Positions 1 through 10,154 of a DNA stretch of 64,000 bases are shown piece by piece. Made by a program: the position numbers and the translations under genes. The stretch spans positions 43,044,746-43,108,745 of the forward strand of contig NC_134951.1 in NCBI RefSeq assembly GCF_965638725.1. The letters run 5' to 3'. Numbering within the stretch: the first letter of the stretch is position 1; every line of letters starts with the position of its first letter. The notes below the pieces were generated by a model. The model saw only the letters and a list, made by a program, of their open reading frames with translations. It was not told where the DNA came from and did no database searches. The DNA comes from Aptenodytes patagonicus. Lineage: Eukaryota; Chordata; Aves; Sphenisciformes; Spheniscidae.

Positions 1-1190
1 TGCTTTTCTGCACCAAGATGGGGCTGCAGACCTGGGGTTAAGCCAGATTTAGCTGGTGGTGTGTGTGTTTGATCCCAGAAATCCCCTGTTCCAGGAGAAT
101 TTTGTAGCCACCGGGATGTTAGCAAGGTGAGGCAATGCCTTCACTTGTGCTGGTGGAGCAGCCTGGCCTGGGGCAGTGGGGCTCAGTGGGGAGGCACAGG
201 TAGGGATGGAGGAGCTCCAGGGCTGAGCTGAGCTGATACTCCCAGCTTTGGACCTACGTGTGTTGAATGCCAGGTGCATAAACCAGAGTAATGAATTCCT
301 TTCCTCTCGCGGTGCCCAGCCACAAGAGCACTCTGGCCTGTGGCAGTCCATGACCTTGGCCGTTGTCTGGAAGAGAACTATTTGATCCGTATCAAAACCT
401 TTCCAGGGCCCATACTAACCATTTGACAGTGCGGAGAAGAGCATGCAACTCCTTGTACCTGTGCCCTGGGCCTGTTTCACTAGAGGAGACATAACCTATG
501 CCAGTTTTTGGTTAGGCACCGTGTGGAGCTGGTGTTTAGCACTGACATTTCTAGAATGGGCTCAGGGACTTGATGCACATAGACCTAAAACTGGTGGTTT
601 CCTTCAGATGTCCATTTTTGACCAGTCTCACATCCAGCAGCATCACTGCAGGGCTGCGGCAGCTCCTCTGTTTTTGTGGGGACATATAAGCTGAAGGACT
701 GCCACATCACACTGTACAAATATATAACCTACTCCCCAAACTGTATGAGATCCCAGCAATACACAGACTGTTGCTGATTACATAGAATCTGCGAATCCAT
801 AAGTTCAAATGATGATGTGTGATACATTATTCACCCTTGCAGTTACTTTATAATTACATGTATTTGACTTGTTGGGGCACATAACGGCTCCTAGGTACCA
901 GTCAGTGTGTTGGAGGCTTCTCTGAGAAGTCCAAAACATTGGAGACTAGTGGTTTTTTACGTAGCTGAGCTGCTCCTGCGGGATATTCAGTACAGAACAT
1001 AAGCCCTGGCAAAAGTCTATTGGTGATCCAGTCTCAGGGAGCTTCTTGGCAGATGCCAGCACTGGCAATTATAACCATCCATGGCAGAGCTTAGGAAATT
1101 ACAGACAGGTCTGTCTGTCTGACTCGGGGATTCAGGTATTCAAAAAGTGCCCGAGTGTAATGTCACTTTGCATGAACACAGATCACAGCA
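1..1190. other. Unique non-coding sequence
   Basis: I see no repeat, RNA gene or coding exon here. Frames are under 110 codons, without family motifs or coherent coding character. The stretch could be intergenic or intronic. Confidence 0.5.
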
Positions 1191-1236
1191 GGGTGGGTGT
1201 GTGTGGGAGGCGAAGGGGCGGCGTGGGAGGGAAGGG
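1191..1236 (+). other. G-rich tract with G-quadruplex motif
   Basis: The + strand carries successive runs of three or more G. The best part is 1215-1236, where GGGG, GGG, GGG and GGG are separated by loops of 6, 1 and 2 bases, which fits the canonical G3+N1-7 pattern. An overlapping set starts at 1191. No promoter or exon is evident beside it. Folding is an inference from the pattern. Confidence 0.65.
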
Positions 1237-4174
1237 ACCAATATGGTCACGGATTACGCTTGTGCCTTCTGGGTCCTCAGCTGCTCTGGACAGCGTTAAG
1301 GTCCTTGGCAGTGTTTTAGCACTCCTGGGGGGCAATGTGGCATCTCCTCCAGGCTCTGCTGCGGCCTCAGCTCTGCCCTGAATGCCCACAGCATCTCAGC
1401 AGAGGCATTCAATGCTTGGCACAGGCACCTTCTGGTGGTCTCTGCAGCGCTTGAACTTGCGGACTGCTCCAAGAGGAGGGTGAGCGACTTCTGGAGCTGT
1501 GTAGCACCTCTAAAAAAAGTGGGAAAGGGCAGGAGCAGAGCAGACACCTTCCTTCAAAGTGTCACAACATTCAGTAACTCCTGAGTGAAAAGTATCTGAG
1601 AAGGGAAATATTTATTTGGATTAGGAGTGAACGTGGGGCACAAAAAAAAAAAAAAAGACAAGAAAAGAAAAGAAAATTATCAATGTTCTATTGCAGTTCC
1701 GGCTTCCCAACAAGTACTTAATCTCTTTCCCAGACAGGGTTTAAATGATCTTTGTCTCTTTCCAAAATTGCAAGTATTATTCTCTTTTTTCGCATTTCCT
1801 CCTACAAAATCTCAAGTTTAAGACTAAATTCTGGGACTCCTGAAGTTCAGCAGAACTTTGATTTTCCCTGTGCAAGTTCTGTTTGTGGCCAGCAAGCCAG
1901 CAAAGGATTTTCCTGTAAGCATTCAACCAGAGAGAAACATACCATCACTTTTTGCTCCCATAGTAACTTTCATCCAACACCGACAACCTACACTAGTAAG
2001 CTGGCAATATTATCCACATCTTCATCATTAAAGACAGAGATTAATTGTCTAGTCCAAACTCTCATTAAAGATTAAAATGTATGCCTATGCAATATCTCTT
2101 CAACAGAGCTAAACCAGAATGGACTTTCCCTGGACTCCTTAAATTGAGGGATGAATGATCGTATTTTACCTTTGCAATATCAGAGCATGGTCAATTAATA
2201 GAGGTGTTTGCAGTGCTCTATTATTTCCCCTCCAGTTTATGAAAAGGTGGATTTGGGAACTACAGAGCAGTTGGTCAGCTCAACAAAGTCATTCCGCAGG
2301 ATTTTTTGGTGCCTATTGGTCTGCTTCCACTCTCGGTTCTTTTAGAAATATTTAGGCAAGTGTAATGGGTTCATGCGGCTAATGGGTCCGTTCTGGCCTA
2401 CTCGTTGTTACCCCATCTCTGAAAGATTGATCATCTTTGTCATATTTGCAACTACAGTGCTGCCTAAGTTCTTTCTGAGGTCTGTAATTAAGCATCTTTT
2501 TTCATCGGAGAACCAAAAAAACCCCCCTTGCTCATCTCTTGTTTGGGGAAATACGGGATTGCCTTCTATATTTATAGAATTCCAGGTGAGTTATCAGACT
2601 GAAAAGAAAATATTTTGCTCTTGGAAGGACCATACACTGTGGGCTTACCAGCTTACAACATAAGCATTCATTATACCATAGTGGCTTTGGAGGCAAAATT
2701 TAATTCAGCAACTTCATGAGACTTAATAAAACTGATTGGTGGTGGAACCCTATTACTGTTCTATGAACAGGGCAAGGCTCAAGTCTGGAAAAGGATATGG
2801 GCAAATTCTGGTAACCCAGTACAGGAGTAAGAGCATATAAAGCTGTGCTTGCTCCTGCAGATGCCTCAAAATTTTAGCTACATTTCTGACAGCTATATTC
2901 TCTAGGATCCTGCTGGAAAATGGATTCTTAGCACAAAGCAGGGATAGAGAGGATAGAGAAAACAAGGACATACTATTTACCTCCTAGCAGCGTGGTGAAG
3001 GCACTCACCCTAGCTGTGGCAAATACAGGTTCAGTTTCCTCTCCTGCCTGCAGAAGTTCAAATACACATTTTCCCACCTTCCTGGGGACTACCCTGCTCT
3101 TGAATCTTGCCTAAAAAAAGAGCCTCTTGGAGCAAGGACTGGCACCCATGTGTCCCCGTGCTAGGAGAAAGTAAAATTTAACAAATTTCATATCTGGTTC
3201 TGAATAATGACCAGTTCTAAGAGGAGGGAGTGGACATTCAGAGAAAAGGGATTTTTGCTTGGGATCTCCACCATCCCAAGTCCTTGTCACGAGGCTACTG
3301 TGCGAAAGGGGAGGACATAGGAAGAAGGGAACCCCAAATGCATTCAGCTCTGTGAGCATCAACTGGAATTCAGCTCTTTCTTGCAGCGTGCATGCATCCA
3401 CGTCCTATGAGGAGGGGGAAGTGGTGCCGTTATGTTATACAGCCAGTGTCAGCATTTCATATGGGGTAACCTACACTGAGTTGTATACTCAGCCCACTGG
3501 CTCTTCTGGCTTTTATTCGGAGGTGCAGGGAACTCAGCACCTCGTCTCTGGCTCTGGACTCCACCCCAAGGACCAGGCACCTCAAAATCCAGCGTCAGGA
3601 TTCATAAATCATCTGCAGCCCTAAATCCTTGCCCTATCTCTAGCAGAGCACGCAGCCTTTAAATCAGTGCCCAGGTTCATGCCTGTGAGGGGCTTTGGCT
3701 TGCAAGAGTCACAGCAGAAGAGAAACCAAACATGGAGCTCAGCCCTGGTGCCTCCAGGAACTTGGCTGTCCCTTACATTTCCCTCCCCTACTCCTAGCAC
3801 CTGGTGCTCCTCCCGGATAACTAATTCTGCTTCCCCAGCTACCCAGGGAGGATTTAACAAGCTGAACCTGGAGCAGCTGCCGGCAGGGTTTGAACCTGTG
3901 CTAAGAATATGGGTCAGCAGAAAAGCATGATTACACAAATGCTATTTAAGGCATTTCACTAAAATATAAAGGCCATGGAAGAAAGGCAACGAATCTGCCC
4001 GGTCAAGCCGGGAGCTGTCTGTCCATCCACGGAATAAAAAAATCTGTTAGGGTTTGCAGCTGGTGTCAGTAGCCGAAAGGCGAGATGCCAGGTGGGAGTG
4101 GTGTGTGTGGCCCAGTCCTGTGTGGGTCTGAGTACTTCCCGGGAGGTGACAAGAGCTGTCAGCACCCGTGAGCT
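1237..4174. other. Unique non-coding sequence with one poly(A) run
   Basis: There is a run of 15 A at 1642-1656, followed by A/G-rich sequence to about 1676. Such a run can be the tail of a retroposed copy on the + strand, but nothing upstream resembles a known element or transcript, so I leave it as a simple repeat. T-rich sequence lies around 1760-1800. No exon recognised. Confidence 0.45.
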
Positions 4175-4347
4175 CCCGCAGCGCTTTGCAGGTTTGGGTG
4201 TAGGGTGCCTGGTGCCATAAACTCCCACTGATGGCAGCTGCAATTGAGGAACTGTGAAGCATAGGACTGACTGTGCCACACATCCACCCCCGCATTTCGC
4301 CACTACCCACCAGGCACCCTGCACCCAAACCTGCAGAGCGTTGCGGG
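4175..4347 (+). repeat. 40-bp inverted repeat with 93-nt spacer
   Basis: The left arm is 4175-4214 and the right arm 4308-4347. The reverse complement of the right arm matches the left at 37 of 40 positions with no gaps. The three differences are at arm positions 7, 12 and 27. In + strand RNA each becomes a G·U wobble, so all 40 positions can pair; in minus strand RNA they would be C/A mismatches. Similarity stops abruptly outside both arms, and no target-site duplication is visible. It could be a fold-back transposon relic, a palindromic repair product or a structured transcript. No coding function is suggested. Confidence 0.85.
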
Positions 4348-6819
4348 ATTGCAGGCAGGATCTCCAGGATTTGGCCCTGCATCAGCAGGCTGCTTCTCCC
4401 TCTGCCTGGCTTTGCCTTCGTGGCTGACGGCCTTTCAGAACAACAAATGCCACTAATTTTGTACTAATTTCTTATGGGGACCCTGCCAAGGTCAACAGGC
4501 CTAAAATTTCACACATGTGTGCTACCCTAAAAACATTTGATTTGGTGTTGGTTCTGGTTTTCACATCTCTATTATTAAGGGGGAAAAATACCACTTTCCA
4601 GAAGGAGGGATGTAGCTGTATTAAAATCCCAGCTGGGTGAACTGCTCACAACAGATTCAGCAGATGCGGGCATGCTGATGGCAGGGTTTTGCATGCCAGC
4701 TGTGCCCTCTCTTGCCTCTCCGTGTCAGCTCTGTCACTGATAGCTGGCAAGGGACGCGGGCTGTTAGGATCCTGTGTGCAGAGTTTGAGAGACTCATCGC
4801 CAGGCAAGTTTCTGCTGGCTTGCATTGGGTACCAGGGAGGAGAGGACGTGCGTACTATCGAGGCTTGTCGGCAGCATAACCGTGCTAACAGAAAACCCCG
4901 TGTGCCGAGTTAACTCTTTGGCACCAAGCTGATGAGCTGGGGGTTTTTATCCTCCTGCAGCCTCGGTCTTGCTGCATCCTTCAGCCCAAAAGGGGATTCT
5001 TTCTCCTGCTGCCTCAGCACGCACTTAGAAAAACCCAGCCGGTTGAAGGAGGATCAAATTTTGGTCTTGTCAACCTTGAAAATGTTCCTTTAGCTTCTCA
5101 CCACCCACACGTGCTGCATGTATTCATACACATATGCAAATAAGCAAATATAGTCACATGCGAGTGCATACACACAGAAAGACATACACTTGCACCTACA
5201 TGGGTTTTGCGTAGTAAGCAAAACATTAAAGTATAAAGGACCCAGAAGGATGTATAAAACAAGAAGGTCTCTTGGATCAGTGCAGGAGGTTTAAGCCCAC
5301 CAGCCTGCTTTTTGTCATCTTAATTCTCCAAATCTTGTCAGAAACTGTGCTGCCATCTTCATTCTTTTTTTTTTCCAAAAGTCCTGCAGTTACCTGTGGG
5401 ATGGACAGATAATTACAAATATTGACTGACTTTAAGGCAGAGAGCAATAAAACATTGCCTAGGGGATAAAAAAACCTGCTCCTCAAGTTGTCATACATTG
5501 CCTGAAGGCAAAGAGCCAGCAGAAAATACACAATCAAAAGGAACTATTTTTATCCAAAGACAATTTAATTTCCCGCTCTTATCCTCAGAGACAGTCACTG
5601 TTTGTTGTTATTACCTGTAGGTCTGGTGTGCCCAAAGGCCCAGTCAGATCAGGGATACACTGTGCAAAGCACTGTGCAAAATATGGTAATGCTGTTGATT
5701 TTCTTTTATCCAAAGATTACGTCCTAGAGCAGGATCCAGGGATGAGGGCAAGCCACGAGGTCTTATCCGCTGCCAGGAACATCCCGTGAGGAGGAGAGGA
5801 ATAGCTGCATTTATCTAACGCTGTCCTCTCACTCCTCTCCCATGTGGATGAAGTCTCTGAGGTTGTAAGGTTCCCTGAGGAAGAGGGGGTCAGAATTTTT
5901 GGATGAGTCTCAGAAGGGGCAGCTCCATCACTCCCGCTGCCATGGCTCTGTACTCCGACTCCAGGGTGAAGAGCATGAGGGGAGCTGATGAGATGGCAAA
6001 GAAAACATGTCTTCAGTCATCAGCGGCTCTTTCTGTTCCCAGTTCTGGTCTCTCCAGACAGCTGATACTTTGCAGTCCCAGAGAGCTGGTATTTCTTAGC
6101 AGCATCTTCTTGCTGCTGGCACCTGCACTTTATGTTCTGAGTCAGACATCCATGCTATATTGGCGCACACAGTACCATTCTCTATGGCCAATAAAAATGT
6201 GTTTGCGCCTGTGTTCTTGGAAATGAGTCCCCATCTCTCCTCGACAGCATTTAGCTTCTGAATTAGTGTTCAGCTGGGAGGTAATTAGGTCCTACCCGGG
6301 GTCTGGATTTACCACTAGCTCTGAAACCAAACATATGCATGACACATAACTCATGTTCTCCATTCCTGAAAACTGTCTCCAGCATTTACCTCTTTGGTCC
6401 CGGCTCTTCTCCCCTTGGAGCAGGTACCACCAGCCTTTGTGTCTCATCTGTAGTTAAGGCACCTGGGAGAGCGAGTGAGGAGGATGTTGGCATAGATCTA
6501 ACATATGTTGTTAGCACAACACACAAGCATATCCCTCAGGCTACTTCACTGCCATCTCTAATGCAAGCAGTGAAGTCTCTTATAACAGAAACATCGTGCT
6601 CGTTCCCGTAGCCAGACAGAGAGAGTGCATGTGCATTAGCAAGGTTTGCTCTTTCATCTCCCTGTACAGATTAAACAGAGACCCCACCATATGCCTGTGA
6701 TCCCAGAGCATGGTCTTGGGGATCAGGAAAGTAAAAATATCGCGGTAAATATTCAGGGGCTGTAAACCATACTGCTGAGATATCAGTGGATGCCCGCCAT
6801 GAGTTCCCAGACACCTCAG
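4348..6819. other. Unique non-coding sequence
   Basis: A CA/TG-rich low-complexity stretch lies at about 5105-5200 and a T run at about 5367-5377. Otherwise I see no repeat family, exon or RNA gene. Confidence 0.45.
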
Positions 6820-7270
6820 TGGTGAGTTTAAATAGTGTAAGTGCTTGATAGACGGAGATCGCCGTCCAGCCAGCTAAACAATTAAAATCAAATGCAGAGT
6901 TATTACTGTGAGCATGTGAGAACATTATCAGGAGTACTGGATATAAAAGAGCACTCTGGTGCACTTTAATTCCTCTTACACTCCTGGTACGTGCCTGTCT
7001 TAACTCCCGCAATAAATTCTCATCAGTTGGTGCTCAATCGGTTGTGCTGCTCCAATGATGCACATTAACATTTTTTAACCTTTCTCATTCTGCTTTTGTA
7101 ATTAACCCAACATTCTGAAGCCTCATTTGCCGATTCTGTGTGATATGTTGATGAAGTAAATCTAAGGGCTTCCAATATGAATCCGCAGAATGTGGCAACC
7201 AGAACAAACATCATTTCAGCTCCATGTACAGAGACATTCTCTTTAATTATCATAATATATAATTACAAAT
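6820..7270. promoter_or_regulatory. Candidate regulatory block, AT-rich
   Basis: This is unique AT-rich sequence with several homeodomain-type cores (ATTAAA, GTAATTAACC, TTTAATTATC) and a short CpG-containing patch at about 6849-6867 inside AT-rich DNA. That texture is common in conserved non-coding elements, but conservation cannot be seen from one sequence, so the call is inference only. Confidence 0.2.
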
Positions 7271-7882
7271 ATTCACATACATATTTGTACCCATTTATGC
7301 ACACACACGTATTTACACATGCATGTGTACATTTCTTACAGCGAATGCTGAGGGATAGACAGATACTTGGCATATACAGAACCTACTATCCTAAGAAACC
7401 CAACAGGGATATTAATTGCCTTGCTAGGGGAGACAGCCTATCAAGACCTATAATTTTTGAAGTACAGAAACTCCTGGCCAGATAACAAGCCCATAATCTC
7501 CCTCTTTCCCCACTGAAAGAGCAATGCTAGAGCTCTGACATAAATACACAAAAGCAGAAAAATTTGAAGGTAAAGCTTCTCTTCTCTGAATGTGTGCGGT
7601 ATATCATACTTTAACCTAAAGATTGCTGCAATATCTAGACATGACTAACAGAATTAACGTCAGAATGGAAGATGAATCTCAGAGGATTTTTGCACTGGGC
7701 TTAGGACAAAGAATATTACTGACTTTTCAAAAGCAGAACTAGTGGGGAAAGATATTTCTGTGTAGATGTCAAACAGAAAGGGATGCCCTTGCTTCATAAC
7801 TCTGTGCATATGTGCACGGACGTGCACTCACACACAGAGAGACACACAGATTTGTGCTTACACGCTGCTAACAGAGAACTTA

Positions 7883-8030
7883 TATCTGTATTTTTTAGCC
7901 TATTGTATTTATATCTGTATTTTTTAGTGCTATTGTGCATGCACTGAAAATTTGTTAGCCTTTTTTTAGCCTACTGTATTTGTATCTGTATTTTTTAGCG
8001 TTATTGTGCATGCATTAAAAATGTGTTCTT
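7883..8030. repeat. Imperfect tandem repeat, ~71 bp unit
   Basis: The string tatctgtattttttag occurs at 7883, 7912 and 7983. The second and third copies share a longer block including attgtgcatgca followed by A/T-rich sequence, giving a unit of about 71 bp repeated about 1.7 times. The first copy is a short 29-bp partial unit. The pattern fits slippage or unequal exchange in AT-rich DNA. Confidence 0.7.
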
Positions 8031-8530
8031 AATGGTCATTCACAGACTTTTTTACCCCAATCCTTCCACTCAAACAACTTCACCTACTTCTGAAATTTTT
8101 CCTGTGAGGATATGAGTTTCTATCGCTAAATTATTGCTTGCATGGAATATTCCAGTGTTATCCTTTAGTGTTAAGTTTGATATCAGAATATTTAAGAACA
8201 AGGCAGGCTGGTAAAGGATTGACTCTCTGTACCCTAAATCTATCAGGGAGTTCTCATGGGAGCAATACTGCCCCATACATTTTGAAATGTAGCATTTCTT
8301 ATTAATATCAATCATTTCACCTTTCACCAGTGGATAATGATGCTTAATATCACATTCAAACCATTAACCAGCTAACCAAGAATGAAAATAAACATCTTGG
8401 GCCACATTGTTTAAATTTGGGAAACTGGCCACATTTCAAGAATTAAGAGAGAGTCTCATTTGACTGACTGTTCAGCTAGTACAGTGTTGACACATTGCAT
8501 GACTAGTGCTGAAAAAGAATCACAGAGTCA

Positions 8531-9640
8531 TCATAGAATCATAGAATGGTTTAGGTTGGAAGGGACCTTAAAGATCATCTAGTTCCAACCTACCTGCCAT
8601 GGGCAGGGACACCTTCCACTAGACCAGGTTGCTCAAAGCCCCGTCCAACCTGGCCTTGAACACTTCCAGGGATGGGGCATCCACAACTTCTCTGGGCAAC
8701 CTGTTCCAGTGCCTCACCACCCTCATAGTGACGATTTGCTTCCTCATACCTAATCTAAATCTACCCTCTTTCAGTTTAAAGCCATTACCCCTTGTCCTAC
8801 CACTACATGCCCTTGTAAAAAGTCCCTCTCCAGCTTTCTTGTAGCCCCCCTTCAGGTACTGGAAGGCTGCCATAACGTCTTCCTGGAGCCTTCTCTTCTC
8901 CAGGCTGAACAACCCCAACTCTCTCAGCCTGTCTTCATAGGAGAGGTGCTCTGATCATCTTCGTGGTCCTCCTCTGGACTCGCTCCAACAGGTCCATGTC
9001 CGTCTTATGTTGGGGGCCCCAGAGCTGAGCGCAGTACTCCAGGTGGGGTCTCATGAGAGTGGAGTAGAGGGGCAGAATTACCTCCCTCGACCTGCTGGCC
9101 ACGCTGCTTTTGATGCAGCCCAGGATACGGTTGGCCTTCTGGGCTGCAAGTGTACATTGCCAGGTCATGTTGGGCTTCTCATCAACCAACACCCCCAAGT
9201 CCTTCTCCTCAGAGCTGCTCTCAATCTATTCTCCGCCCAGCCTGTATTTGTGCTTGGCATTGCCCCAGTCCATGTGCAGGACCTTGCACTTGGCCTTGTT
9301 GAACTTCATGAGGTTCACATGGGCCCACCTCTCAAGCCTGTCAAGGTCCCTCTGGATCGCAGCCCTTCCCTCCAGCCTGTTGACTGCACCACACAGCTTG
9401 GCATCATTGGCAAACTTGCTGAGGGTGCACTCAATCTCACTGTCAATGTCGCTGACAAAGATGTTAAACAGCACCGGTCCCAATACCGACCCCTGAGGAA
9501 TCCCACTCATCACTGGTCTCCACCTGGACATCGAGCTGTTGACAGCAACTCTTTGAGTGCGACCATCCAGCCAATTCCTTATCCACCGAGTGGTCCGTCC
9601 GTCAAATCCGTGTCTCTCCAAGAATCCTCTAGAATCTCCA
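8531..9640 (-). mobile_element. CR1 LINE, 5'-truncated copy
   Basis: On the minus strand this reads from inside the reverse-transcriptase domain through the end of ORF2 and the short 3' UTR to a tail of ATTCTATG-type units at 8531-8548. CR1 elements typically end in such an octamer tail and are usually 5'-truncated, as here. Similarity to CR1 protein fades at about 9635-9640. No clear target-site duplication is visible, which is usual for CR1. The long + strand open frame over this interval is only the antisense shadow. Confidence 0.93.
8619..9640 (-). pseudogene. CR1 ORF2 reverse transcriptase remnant
   Basis: The translation contains CR1 reverse-transcriptase blocks in order: [15 protein letters not shown], then [17 protein letters not shown], then the region of the catalytic FADD box, then [21 protein letters not shown], and the C-terminal HWNRLPREVVDAPSLE. 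The catalytic box reads FAND, so its first aspartate codon (9406-9408) is changed to asparagine. An in-frame stop lies at about 9223-9225, and a frameshift near 8940-8955 separates the last 100 codons. The copy also lacks the endonuclease domain and the N-terminal part of the reverse transcriptase, so it cannot be active. Confidence 0.9.
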
Positions 9641-10121
9641 TCTTGCTAAAAATGCAAATATCTTGATGCTTTTTTAATACTGCAATGAAACAGAAAGTTT
9701 CCCCTGGAATGTGTTGATTGAGAAATATTAAAGGTTAACCTTCCCCATGCTGCAGAAGGTCAAATGTACCCCCTTCCTGGCGATTAGCTCTCTGGTAATT
9801 CAAGCTACAACAAAACATATGCCTTTGCCTTGCTTCTCCCCCAACCCTGGCTCTTCTTAGGGTCTCCTGCAGGACTCCCATCTGTTAGACCTGGTGTGTA
9901 TATAGCAGGAGCTATAATTATCTAGGTATAGATATGTAAAAGATAGATGATACACATAAATGATACAGATATGTATATACATACACACGTACCTATACAT
10001 TTGTAATTCTGGACTCTCTGAAGCCTCTGACAGAATTACCACTGATTTCAGCAGAGCCCAGATGCATGAGTTTATTTGCAGGTGCAATTGAGTAGTGCGA
10101 TAACAGTAGCATCGATCTGAA
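9641..10121. other. Unique sequence with TA/CA-rich patch
   Basis: A low-complexity TA/CA-rich stretch occupies about 9895-10000. No element or exon recognised. Confidence 0.4.
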
Positions 10122-10154
10122 ATTTTCTAACAGAATATTTTCCTGTTAGAAAAT
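10122..10154. repeat. Perfect 12-bp hairpin with 9-nt loop
   Basis: Arms at 10122-10133 and 10143-10154 are exact reverse complements (attttctaacag against ctgttagaaaat) around an AT-rich 9-base loop. It is too short for a typical microRNA precursor and has no U-run suggesting a terminator. It is recorded as structure only. Confidence 0.8.

Noticed and set aside
1642..1656. Poly(A) run as tail of a processed pseudogene
   Set aside because: Upstream sequence shows no resemblance to a transcript or element, so it is treated as a simple repeat.
9007..9666. 219-codon + strand frame
   Set aside because: It lies exactly antisense to CR1 ORF2 and its residues show no coding character, so it is a shadow of the element.
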